Of a stretch of 64,000 nt of DNA, positions 24,401 through 35,142 are shown piece by piece. The stretch covers positions 58,643 to 122,642 of the forward strand of contig ML769556.1 of NCBI GenBank assembly GCA_009733575.1, read 5' to 3'. The notes under the pieces were generated by a model. That model saw only the letters and a list, made by a program, of their open reading frames with translations, did no database searches and was not told the origin of the DNA. A program made the position numbers and the translations under genes. The stretch is from Gymnopus androsaceus JB14. Lineage: Eukaryota > Basidiomycota > Agaricomycetes > Agaricales > Omphalotaceae. Within the stretch, counting starts at the first letter, position 1; each line of letters opens with the position of its first letter.

Positions 24401-26108
24401 TAGCCAATCCTCAGCAGACACAATTTCCTGCCAAAACTCCCGTGCTACTTTTCGGAGGTCATCATACATGGACTGCTCTTCAACATACATATAGGAACGT
24501 GCATTGAAGGTCTGGCGATTTAACTTCTTGTTGAGGCAGGCCTCAGATGACAGAAACAGTCTTTCCTGCAGCTGTGAACTCACAAACTCAGCCAAGTGAG
24601 GACTAATATTGGCTGCCTGCTCTTCCAGGTCTTCATCAGCCTTGCAGTCAATCACATCCTGATCCTCTAGAATTTCATCATCCTCCTGGTCACCCCCATT
24701 CTGCTGAGACACCTCTGTTTCATCATTGGGCAAAGCCACAAAGTCTTCATCTGACTCATCATCATCAGACAAAGCCACAAAGTCTTTGTCTGACTCATCA
24801 GCAGACAAGGTGATATCTTGCTCATCTGCTCCAGGGACTTGTGGAGCAGGTATCACTGCTGCTGCGTCATCCTCCACTGCATCATCTTCTGCTGCATCAT
24901 CTTCTGCTGCATCATCTTCTGCTGCATCATCTTCTGCTGCTCCTGCTGCCAGTTCCTCTTCACCTGCTTGTGTAACTTCTGCACCCTGCTCCACTCCTGC
25001 TGTTGTATTTTCTACAGCCTGCACTTTCTGATATGCAATTTGGGCTTTAAGGCGGGCAGCCTGATACACCGACAGGTAGTACTTTCGGGCTAGCATTCGC
25101 GATGTGCTCTCAGTAGGATGATCTGGTGGAGAAGGGCCTTTGTATTTGGTACCCAGTTCTCTAACAACAGTGCCAAGTGCTTTTTGTATCAACTTTGCAG
25201 CTGCTTCATTGATGAGAGAAGCTGCATGATAGCGCGATGAATCCTGTACCCTGTCGGCCTTGCATGCATCGTAGGCTGGGCCATACTCAACAATTCGCGA
25301 CCAGTACATAAGTACTTGCTCGCGTGCAGCCTTATACCACTTAAAGTGTCCATGACAGATAATTATACGGGCATCAAACATATCCACTACCTCCGGTGCT
25401 ACTTCTTCACATTTCTTGACAATTGACGCATCCCAATCAATGCGCACATCCTCTGCCAGGCCCGCATCATATACAGAGGCTTCATGGATCTGGGTCCATT
25501 CCTCATCCCTATCAGTTTTACACTTGGTGTCAATTTTCGGATCTTTATTCCGTGCCTCCAGAAGCAAGGTCTCGTGAAGATTGAGATGACCCTTATGAGA
25601 ATGTGTGGATGGACCCTGCGCTTTCATGCGTGACGGCACTATAGGGCGAAGAGGTACACCAGTTGTGCTTTTTACTGGTGACAATGCCGCTTTGCGCAGG
25701 GTCGGATTTGACTTCGTGTGAGCAGGAGATGGAAGTAACACAACTGGGACTAGCTTTCGGGAAAATCCAGCAGTTGGTTTCAAGTTCAGACGGTCCTTCG
25801 TAGGGCTAGGCAGACGGGAAGCACTGTCCTCCTAGTTGGAATGGATGGTCAGAAAGGGAAATGATATAAGCGAGTACAAAGCTCACCTCTTCGGCCCCTT
25901 CCTGATTACCCTCCTTCTGCCCTCCCTTTCGAGTCGCTTTCATCTCCTGCTCCTTCTTCTCCTGCTCCTTCTTCGCTTGAGACAAAGAGGGCATCAGGTT
26001 TGCTTTCGCATTGCTTCGGGTTGATCGTTTATGATGTGCACGAGGAACACCCAGTTTTGCGCCGGAGCGCGTTTTGATGTTCGTTTTGCGAGTTTTTTTA
26101 TTTACCAT
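21483..26108 (-). CDS. Large spliced gene, acidic/basic nuclear-type protein of unknown function
   Basis: Minus-strand gene of about 1450 codons. My exon model: 26108-25887 (ATG; basic MVNKKTRKTN start), 25831-23290, 23240-23014, about 22984-22637, 22574-22293, 22237-21483. Introns are 49-62 bases with GT-AG ends, and phases fit except at 23013-22985, where an A8 run (22999-23006) makes either a very short intron or a one-base indel. The large exon has a coiled N half, four AAEDD repeats near 24870-24945, a poly-Glu tract near 23530, then SINIWNAFKAYCTEHG. Downstream is the block MYETYGQHLLGFLINP; the C terminus is basic (KSRRQRSKRQK). I do not recognise a Pfam domain. It resembles expanded Agaricomycete hypothetical proteins. 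No mutation clearly kills it, unlike its surroundings. Confidence 0.7.
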
Positions 26109-26429
26109 CTGTGTAACCCAGCGTTAGTAAGTAAATCCGCAGTAGAATCATGCAATCGATAAGATAAAAAATAATTTGGCATAATCTCCCCCTGCTTTTT
26201 TCAATGTTCCAGCCTTTTTCTCAATCAACTTCATTGACCGTGAGCCATGCCAAAGTATTCGAATATAGATTATCTACTTTAAATAGTACTAAAGTCAGAA
26301 AGAAAAACTTACTGTGGCAACAGTCGACGTTGGGAACAAGTTGGAAAATATCACGTGTTCTGACATGCGTGCAACCTGGACTTGGCGAGCTGCCAGGCGC
26401 TAAAGCAGCAGGCGCCTAATTAGATTGAG
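26109..26429. other. Proximal upstream region of the 26108 gene
   Basis: No ORF. It contains CAGGCGCTAAAGCAGCAGGCGCCTAATTAG near 26393-26423, similar in wording to the palindrome upstream of the Spt5-like gene, which hints that both genes share an upstream element. Confidence 0.35.
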
Positions 26430-26665
26430 CTAGTTAACGTCGTCGCGGACGCGTTACATTCCAAAGCGACGCGTTAAGCACGTTCCGCATGCGTCTATTG
26501 ATTGAGATTAAACTAGTTTAACGTCGTCGCGGACGCGTTACATTCCAAAGCGACGCGTTAAGCACGTTCCGCATGCGTCTATTAATTGAGATTAAACTAG
26601 TTTAACGTCGTCGCGGACGCGTTACGTTCCAATGCGACGCGTTGAACACGTTCCGCATGCGTCTA
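26430..26665. promoter_or_regulatory. Three 84-bp repeats with six MCB (ACGCGT) motifs
   Basis: An 84-bp unit starting ACGTCGTCGCGGACGCG repeats at 26437, 26521 and 26605. Each unit carries two ACGCGT words: 26449, 26469, 26533, 26553, 26617 and 26637. ACGCGT is the MCB box bound by the fungal MBF complex at the G1/S transition. The array lies about 340-530 bp upstream of the ATG at 26108 and just past the 3' end of the Spt5-like gene. Assignment as a promoter is inference from motif and position. Confidence 0.6.
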
Positions 26666-26793
26666 GAAGAAAACCATATAATTATTTGTATGTACATATT
26701 CAATTTACTCCGAGATATGTATCGTTATCTATATATACAGTGTTTATACTAAGTTGTTCGAAAGATACATAGAAGCTATCAATACATCATATG

Positions 26794-29700
26794 TTAAAGT
26801 CTTTGATTCCAGTCCAAAAGTCCTTTATTCCAGTCAATTTCTTGCAGTTTCTTCACCAAATCTCGCCCTTGCTTTTGTTGCTTGGCTGTGATTGCAATAA
26901 CAAGTAGATCCTTCCTATCTACTTCAAATACCGCAGCAACATAGGGATCTAATGCCTCAATCATTGTATTGCCCCCATGCAAGCTCGAGTCCTTGGTCAA
27001 TGTGATGGCACGGACAACAAAGTCAAAATCGACATAGGCATGCGTAGCGTTCTGTCTATAGCCTACACGGCGGCAAATTCTGCCTACGTATTTCCCGCGA
27101 GCGACTACAAACAGATGTTGGCTGGTACGAAGCTCACCCACATCCCATGTGCACCTTTCCGTTGAGATTTCAGATGCGTCAAGGATTCTCCCATACTGTC
27201 GTCTATTGGAAACCATCGAGACTTCTTTGACAACAATGTCACCATCCACTGTGCAAATCTCAGCCCGCTGATCACCACTGCTAACGGTCGCAATTTTGAC
27301 ATCCAAACCAGCAAGACTTTTTCGAAGCTCAAGGTTGGCAAACCAATAAGTTGGGGAAGATGGATTCCACGTGTCTACGCCAGCTCTGAGCTCAGCTTGC
27401 TCTTCACGCGTCCAGGCAGGAGTAGAACCTGGGATGCCATCGATAGAGGTCAATGGAGATTGTTCGTGAGATGGAAATGAAGGTGGGAGAGAGTGGATGG
27501 GAGCCTGAGGCACCACCGGTGAAGGTATAATCCCGAATTCCATTTTTTCGCGCAGGGTGTAAGTAGGTACATAGCCAAGCTTGAAAGTGAAGTAGGAATT
27601 AGTCGACACCCCGTGAATAGGCTCGTTCATGCCCGGAGGTTGGGTGAGATCATGAAGGAACCGGTGATTATCAGCACGACGGATATGGTCGTAGTCGTAC
27701 TCAGCATCGGCTGAGACCACGCTTTGCACCATCCGGGTCTGTAGAGTTACGCCAAGACCACTCTTGAACTTGGGGTCGGCGCGCATTCCTTTCACTGTCA
27801 TTCGATTGCCTCTCTTCTGGTGGGTTCCCTGGAGAATCACCTCTAGTCCCTCGTACGGTGTTTGGCCAGTGTATAACCCTGTACCATAATCTACATGGTG
27901 GGTCATCCTACTTATCACTTGGAGGGCCGATTCATTAACGACTCCAAAGTGATCTCGCCACTTTACCGGTGAGGGCAATTCCTTGGGCAGTAGGGACATC
28001 TGGCTAGGGTAACTAGCAGTGTTCGCCACCGTGATAAAACGAACACTGTTGCGATGCAGAGTGAGCAAAAGCTCCAACTCTTTAAGGTATACATCAACCA
28101 TGTCTTTTGTGACAGCAACCACAAAGCCTTCATCTGGAGTTTGAACACGCTCAACCTCTGTATGTGCCAAACCCGACTCTGCAATGAGATTCTGATTGAG
28201 CTGACGGAGCCCTGGGATGTTCTTGGGTACTCCAACGACATCACCAACCCTAAGGAATTTGCGCAGATAACGGTACGGAACGGGGTGTTCTGCGTCCTCC
28301 ACGTCGAGACGGACAATGCAAACCTTGGGTTCGGTGGAAACAATCTCACCTAAAGCACCATCGGTTATTCCGATAAGCCCGTTTACCTCAACACGTTCAC
28401 TAGCTACCAGAGACCAGGATTGGGGTCGAGGTGGGTCATGAACATTATTCCACAAGTCACTCAAGCGTTCCTTGAATAGAGCTAGGTCACGATCGGAAAT
28501 GGTCACTGCCTCCTCAATGTCGTGTATACTCTTCTTCAAGACAACGAATCCAGAAGCGGCATCGATGACCTGCCCAAAGAGTCGATAGCGTTTGTCACCA
28601 TGCGGACATTCATCAGGTTCCCGTTCTGAGCAACTTTCATGTCGGCATATCAACTGTACGTTGAGTCCGAACCTTTGAGCAATAGCATGGGGCGATGAGG
28701 AATCTAGGGGCGTCTTGGGACGACGCTGATGTGTTCTGTTTTTGTCAGTTTCTTTGGGATTTGCTTGTTCCAACGAAGGGAGCTTAAGCCGCGGTACCAC
28801 GACGATTATGCGTTCTGAGCCCCGTGCTTCCTTAAATTTATCTGTTACAACAAGTCCGACATCCTGCCGATACAGACCCTTCTTAATCAATGCCCGCGGC
28901 CAGGGAGGGGTCTTTAAACCGGTCTGGGATGAAATGCATGGTATTGGAAAAAATGCCCTTCGCAAGATAATGCTTAGGGAGAATACTCCTGGCGTTCTTG
29001 TAGGAGAAGCCAGCGATAGATTTGAAGTAATCCGCAAGGATATGATTTTCGGGAGACATGCCGGACGTTTGGATGTAGAGACCTCCAGGGTACTGCGAGC
29101 GGAATGCCGTCTTGATAAGATCATTGCCCATATCGATGTCGTGCCGTAGATGCTCAACGATGGCCAGAGCTCTGCCACGCTATAGTTGAAAAACAAGCAT
29201 AGATTAGCTTGGTTTGTCTTATGCAATGCCTGGGACTCTTACCTGACACCGCACGAAATATATTTTTATATTTGGCGACCTCTTCGAGTGCTTGGCCATG
29301 AAGAGAGAATTGCTTACTCATTTCCGCCACTCTCCGTCCAGCGATTCCTCGTCGGAATCCCATGAGTGATCAGAATCGTCCCCTGGCTCATCTTCCGGAG
29401 AAGACGACTCCGGTTCTCGTGGTGGGTCGGAGGCGTACATTGTGGAAGCAATTCGAGCGAACAAATGCTCATTCGGGTTATTGTACTTTTGGCTGAGATA
29501 TGAATCCTCCAGGGGATTGTACGATATTGCTTGCAAAAATTCTTCCATCGGATCTGTGCCAGAGTTCGCCATTGGATCAGCCTGGGAGTCGGGAGGGTCC
29601 ATGTCCAGCGTACCGATCGGAGCTGCCGGCGTTGAGTCCAGGAGTGAAAGTCTAAAGAGGCCAAATAAGTTAGTATATCTGAGCGAAAGAGATAGAGAAC

Positions 29701-30991
29701 CTACAATTCGCCGTCGGTAAGGGTTTGATCGGGGGAGAGTGGGGTGAGGAGGTTATATCTGATAAAGGAAGGGGTCAGTTATTAGTTTGATATAAACAGA
29801 GGGTAGCTTACATGGGGTTCTCCTCAATCATGTAGGCGTTGTCGTTGTAGTCGTGACCGCCGTCAAGGTGGTCCATCTCGTGGACGTGGTTGGGCTCATA
29901 AATAACATCATCGTCGACGTAGTCGAGTTCAGGGAGACCTAGTTCGTCTAGGTGCTCCTCGGGTGCTTGGGAAAAAGGAACCGTGTTTGGTGCGTAAGGA
30001 GTGACACTAGGAATGGCAGGAGGTGCAGTAGGAGGTGCAGGAGATGTAGGAGGTGCGGCAAAAGGTGCAGGAGATGCAGGAGGTGCAGTAAAATGCACGT
30101 TGGGAGGTGCAGGAGGTGCAGTAGGAAATGCGGGAGGTACAGGCGGGAGTCCTGTCAAAGCTTGGCGCAATTTTTTTTCTCTACGCTTGCGACTCTTTTT
30201 GGCGGATTTCGATTCAAAACCCCGCGACTCTGCGAATTCCCTCAATCCTTTTCGCACCGTCGCTCTCTGCTGAGGGGTTGCCTTATTGGGATGAGGGTCT
30301 GGATCGTCGTCGTCCTCATCGGACCAATCATACGCGGCGTGAACCTCCTGGAAGAGGGAGTCTCTGCCATGATCGTTTGAGGCAAAAGAATGTGAGGTTT
30401 GCGGTGGATTCGAGGATTCAAGGAAGCGCGCTTTCTTCTGAGGACGCGGATCGGAGTTTTGGGGTCTGGAATGGCGGGATTTTGAGTAATGGGAGTGGTT
30501 GGACATGGATGCCCGCGGAGCTTGCTTGCATTGTTCGAGCTCTTCGGCTTTCTTTTCCCAACTCGCAATGACAGCATCCATGGGAGATACGTGATTCGCG
30601 GAACGAAGTGGAACACTTTCGGACTTTTGCTTTTCACGCTCCCTGTGCATTTTGGTCGTTCGAGATGCCCATGCCTCAGCCCTTATCGCGCGCTCTTCAC
30701 GAGTCTCGGCATCTGACGCTATCCGAGACTGGCGGAGACCTTCCTGAGTTTCTTCTGGATCGCCACTGTGATCCGTGGCTTTAACATGTTGAGATTTCAG
30801 CGCTTCCTCTTCCATGGCACGGTCATCGTCGCTGTTCCCCCAGGACAGTCTATCCTCGATGTCCGTTTCCCTGTCGATCTCCGCATCTTCATCGTCACAT
30901 TCGTCCAGAATAAATACATTTTTACGTTTAGACTTAGTATCGATGAGTTTTTGAGGATAGTCTCATTTGAACGAAAGAACTTACTTACCAT
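26794..30991 (-). CDS. Spt5-like protein (NGN and KOW domains), partly decayed
   Basis: Minus-strand gene of about 1320 codons related to transcription elongation factor Spt5. The ATG at 30991-30989 is followed directly by an intron (30988-30933); exon 2 (30932-29812) starts SKRKNVFILDECDDEDAEID, an acidic N terminus, and has a Pro/Ala-rich stretch. Exon 3 is 29758-29705, exon 4 29652-29243, exon 5 29179-26794. Exon 4-5 joins KIYFVRCQ to RGRALAIVEHLRH and YPGGLYIQTSG, an NGN-like fold; then KKGLYRQDVGLVVTDKF and later VEVNGLIGITDGALGEI are KOW motifs, and YVGRICRRVG near the end is another. Damage: TGA at 29318-29320 in exon 4, a one-base shift near 28911, and a one-base phase conflict between exons 3 and 4. 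Known Spt5 acts with Spt4 on RNA polymerase II; this copy is probably an expanded paralogue and may be a young pseudogene. Confidence 0.7.
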
Positions 30992-31229
30992 TGTCGGATA
31001 GTTGTAAAGAATGAATGACCTAGGGAGAGAGAGGCAGAATCAGCGTTGGAACGAGCACTTTGGGTGACTTGGACTGTCATGGCCGCCGCCTGCCCCGCAC
31101 GACGGAGCGACATGACCTCTCTTTGTCCTTTTTACTCTTTCATAACGATTTCACGAGGCCTTGAGCCTTCTTACATCGTTCCCAACGTTCATTTCTTATT
31201 TTTTATTTGTACTCTACGTTAAACAACTA

Positions 31230-31495
31230 GCGGAAGCTTACCTGCACTGTCGAGCGTACCAGCGTGGTGGTTCGAAAACAAGAGAAAAAGCGTGATGTCA
31301 CAGTCGTGACATTTTGGCTAGGCCCGCCGAGCTGCCAACTGATTAGCGCCATATAATCTAGGCGCGCTAGATTATATGGCGCTAATCAGTTGGCAGTTCG
31401 CCAGAGGTAGTCCAGCTGTCACGGCTGTGACGTCACGTTTTTTCTCTTGTTTCCGAACCACCACAACCGCGACACTCGACGTCGCTCGCAGTCTT
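31230..31495. repeat. Inverted repeat upstream of the Spt5-like gene with perfect core
   Basis: 31230-31360 and 31362-31495 are imperfect inverted copies (GTGGTGGTTCG, AACAAGAGAAAAA, GTCACAG..GTGAC on both arms). The core 31329-31393 has 30-base perfect arms starting CTGCCAACTGATTAGCGCCA around a 5-base GCGCG loop. It lies about 340 bp upstream of the Spt5-like ATG and could be a divergent promoter, a head-to-head duplication, or transposon ends. Confidence 0.8.
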
Positions 31496-31625
31496 CAGCT
31501 CAGTACCGTTGTTGTCCGTGTGTTTTTCTACGTCGCTCGCAGTGTTCAGCTCGGTACCCTTGTAGCTCGTGTTTTTCTACGTCGCTCGCAGTCTTCAGCT
31601 CGGTACGTTTGTAGGTCGCGTGTTT
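31478..31625. repeat. Three copies of a 50-bp CpG-rich unit
   Basis: ACGTCGCTCGCAGTSTTCAG recurs at about 31481, 31532 and 31581 (49-51 bp spacing), each followed by CTCRGTAC and a T-rich end. Probably promoter-like sequence on the plus side of the palindrome. Confidence 0.7.
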
Positions 31626-32267
31626 TCTTATTCTTTAATAACTCTTGTTCACAGTACTTCGGCGACCTTCACTTGAACTCTTCCACCGGTTTATCATCCT
31701 GAAGACCGCGTTTCTTATTGTAGAACTTTGAGCCTCGAGGCCCACGCTGCTTTAGCATCTCCTCTGGCATAGGTACGTGTCGATTTCTTTTTACGTCAAA
31801 TCAGTACAACTAATTGATGTTGGTTGTACAGTAGATTAAAAAATTTGATTCAATATATCCTCACAATTACTTGGTCGCTCGACTGGAGGTTCACGCTACA
31901 TTGAAGGAAGGCGGGATTCCATATCGCCTGCGCTGGTACGTATCCTTTTTTACTCTTGGTTGATTTAATGGACTAATGTGATTTTAGTCTGTTGTATTTC
32001 ACGCTGGCTGGCAGAGAAAAGTGCGTTTGTGTAGGTCAACGAGGTTCTGTTGGATTATCGGCATAGTAGGCATAAAGAGTATGCTTGAGATCTCAATATA
32101 CAATATCTTGACAATGTGTCCTTCAAAAAATCAATGAAGAGGATGGCTACATTGTCAGACTTGTCGCCAGCAATTGAGGTCCAAGATTACGCCCATGTCC
32201 CATATGCCTCACCTACAAAACGGCGCCGAACGGTGCATGCTGTTCCTGCTATATACACACAAACCCA
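31626..32267 (+). other. Promoter or 5' leader-like sequence, no clear gene
   Basis: Splice-like blocks GTACGTGTCG...GTACAG (31773-31830) and GTACGTATCC...TTTTAG (31935-31987) suggest the spliced 5' end of a plus-strand gene, which then runs into retroelement pol by about 32270. A short ORF at 32116-32316 may be the start of the pol remnant. I cannot name a product. Confidence 0.35.
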
Positions 32268-32693
32268 GTGTTACGAACATCCGACCCGAACATCAAAGGG
32301 AAACCCGTTAGCCTAATTGGGACGGCCGCTATGAGTCAATTATTGCGAGACGGAACACCTGCGTACATGCTACATATCAAACCTACCGATATTGATTCCG
32401 CCTCAGAAATCGGACGCTCAGCAAAGGAGCCTCCATGTGTGGATAAGGCACCTACGTCCAACGTACCCAAACAGGAACACCAGCGGACGGTGGACGAGAT
32501 GGATAGAAGAGAAAGAGAAGAGGAGGAGGAAAGAAAGAAGAAAGAAACGAAGGAGTTAAAGAAACACATTCCCCCACAGTACCAGGACTTCCTGGATGTC
32601 TTCTCGCCAGGAATGGCCAAGGAACTGCCTCCTCACCGCCCTTACAACATCAAGATCGAGACGGAGGGTGACGCCCTTCCCAACATAGGAAAG
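32268..32693 (+). pseudogene. Chromovirus Pol, protease-RT linker
   Basis: Reads LIGTAAMSQLLRDGTPAYML, a charged RREREEEEERKKKE stretch and IPPQYQDFLDVFSPGMAKE, LPPHRPYNIKIE, the standard lead-in to gypsy reverse transcriptase. The upstream protease is absent. It is cut at IGK by the T1 element and resumes at 33782 with [12 protein letters not shown]. Confidence 0.8.
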
Positions 32694-33775
32694 CCAGCTG
32701 ATTCCGCTAAGCCTTTGCCAAATATCCCGATAAGTGTTGGGGAACGTTTTGCAATTTGACCCAATAAAATCAAAGAAAAAAAAAATTTGCCCCAGGACAC
32801 TATTTGCCAAAATATACTGATAGGGGGTGGATCATCCTCGGGTGCTGCTGCCATTTGATCGGCACAACGGCAAACTTGTGGATTCCGTTTCCACCCTTCC
32901 CAGGGCGCTTATTTGCTTGTTTTGCTAAATATTTGGCATATTAACTAGCTTCTGGCTCTTTTGCCAAATATTTGGCATTGTTAATGCTATTGTCAAAAGT
33001 GGCGGGATTTGTGCGCATGCCCGCCCACCGGCAACCATATCATTGGGCGCTTATGGGCGCTAATTTCCCGCAAAAAGTCGGTCATTGGGCTGCATAAATC
33101 TTCAAAAAATCATAAAAAATGTCGAAAATATTCAGGGATGCATTGATGCATACTGGCACTCAATTTGCATATGGTACAGGATTTTTTGCAAAATATCTCG
33201 ATCACAATATACTGGGGGCCACGTACCCGGCCTCTGTCACCTACTTTCCCACGAAAAAAAACCAAAAAAAATAGGTTACTGGGCTTGATAAATCATGATA
33301 AATATCGAAAATATTCAGGGGTGCATTGATGCACACCAGTGCTTAATTCAAATATGGTACAGGATTACCTGTATAAGATTTTGATCATACTATATTGGGG
33401 GGCCATACCTGGCACTTATTTTCCCATCAAAAAAAAAACAACAAAAAACAGTTACTAGCTCTAGGCTTGATAAATCATGAAAGAATCATGAAAAATCTCG
33501 AAAATATTTGGGGGCGCATTGGTGCACACCAATCATTAGTTTACATATAGTACAGGATCTTTTGCAAAAGAGAAGGGTGGAAACGGAATCCACAAGTTTG
33601 CCGTTGTGCCGATCAAATGGCAGCAGCACCCGAGGATGATCCACCCCCTATCAGAATATTTGGCAAATAGTGTCCTGGGGCAAATTTTTTTTTTCTTTGA
33701 TTTTATCGGGTCAAATTGCAAAATGTTCCCCAACACTTATCGGGATATTTAGCTTAAGACTAGCAGCATCTAGTG
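32694..33775. mobile_element. T1-family DNA element, complete, in pol
   Basis: Inserted in the pol frame with the 6-bp duplication GGAAAG (32688-32693, 33776-33781). Terminal inverted repeats are about 200 bp long: CCAAATATCCCGATAAGTGT at the left mirrors ACACTTATCGGGATATTTAG at the right, and GTGGATTCCGTTTCCACCC mirrors GGGTGGAAACGGAATCCAC. The outermost 20 bp are more diverged. The middle (33030-33560) has three copies of the 140-bp type unit. No ORF; non-autonomous. Confidence 0.85.
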
Positions 33776-33781
33776 GGAAAG

Positions 33782-34660
33782 CTCTACAATATGTTGGAGG
33801 TGGAGTTAAAAGCACTCAAGGACTACCTCGACGACATGTTGGGAAAAGGGTTCATCCGATCCTTGAATTCACCTGCGGGAGCACCGGCCCTATTTGCAAA
33901 GAAGAAGGACGGAACTCTGCGACTTTGTGTAGATTATCAGGCACTCAACAAACTCACCCGAAAGAACAGATACCCCTTACCACTCATTGGTACACTAGTT
34001 GACCAATTGCGGAAGGCGAAAATCTTCACAAAGATTGACTTGCGGGCGGGATACAATAATGTGTGAATAGCGGAAGGTCACGAATGGAAGACAGCCTTTA
34101 GAACTCGTTACGGATCATACGAGTACTTGGTCACGCCATTTGGATTGACAAACGCCCCGTCCGCCTTCCAATTCTTCATGAACAACATCTTCCATGATAT
34201 GGTGGATATTTGCGTCGTGGTATACCTAGATGATATCCTTATCTACTCAATGGACGAGGAATCACATACTCAACATGTGAGGAAGGTACTCGAAAGGCTG
34301 CGGGAGAACAATATGCACGCAAAACCGGAAAAGTGCGACTTCCATACACGCGTAGTGGAGTACCTCGGAGTCATAATGTCGCCTGATGGAGTGGCCATGG
34401 ACCTCAAGAAGGTCGACACAATCCTCTCGTGGCCCGCACCTAAGAATATAAAGGAACTACAAGGATTCCTAGGGTTCGCAAACTTCTACAGGCGGTTCAT
34501 CAACAACTACTCCGGCATCACAAAGGTTCTCACCCGCCTCCTGAAAAAGGGAAACTACTGGAAGTGGACGCAGGAGTGCCAACGTGTCTTCGACGTACTA
34601 AAGGGTGCATTTGCGGAAGCTCCTATCCTTGCACACTTCAACCCCGACCTTCCATTATAA
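33782..34660 (+). pseudogene. Chromovirus reverse transcriptase
   Basis: RT of a Ty3/gypsy element: [51 protein letters not shown], then a TGA at 34064-34066 where the family has Arg (YNNVRIA, CGA to TGA). After it come EGHEWKTAF, PFGLTNAPSAFQFFMN and the active site VVYLDDILIYS. The thumb region reads LQGFLGFANFYRRFINNYSG. The frame then breaks at about 34655. It would copy element RNA into DNA in the virus-like particle. Confidence 0.93.
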
Positions 34661-35142
34661 TGGAATGTGACGCGTCGGATTGGGCGATAGCGGGAATCCT
34701 GTCGCAGTTGGACCCAAAGTCGGGGGAGATCCACCCGATAGCTTTCTTTGCACGAGGAATGATTGACACTGAGCTCAACTACAACATATACGACAAAGAG
34801 CTCTTAGCCATTGTGGAGGGGTTTAAACAGTGGAGGGCGTACTGCGAGGGATCCCGCTTCCGAATACAAGTATACTCAGACCACAACAGTACTTCACCAC
34901 GACAAAGGTAAAGGCAAGCACGTTGGTCCGAAACGCTCTCAGCTTACGACTATACCATCAACTATCGTCCGGGGACACTTGGAGCAAAACCAGATGCATT
35001 AACTCGCAGAGCAGATGTATATCCAAAACGGGGAGCGGAACTAGCGCATGCTAAACTGGTCAACGAAGGGATTCTTATCCCTCCCGGCTGTCTAAACGCA
35101 TCAGTTATATCGCCAGTACAACAAGGAATCGCCAGTCTGGCA
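34661..35142 (+). pseudogene. Chromovirus RNase H and connection
   Basis: In a shifted frame: MECDASDWAIAGILSQLDP, IDTELNYNIYDKELLAIVEG, FKQWRAYCEGSRF, VYSDHN, the RNase H domain that removes the RNA strand of hybrids. A further frame change follows near 34890; 34950-35140 reads DALTRRAD-type sequence leading to the integrase. Confidence 0.85.

Noticed and set aside
24726..25031. Plus-strand Ser/Ala-rich ORF
   Set aside because: It mirrors the AAEDD repeats of the minus-strand gene; low complexity in the shadow frame.
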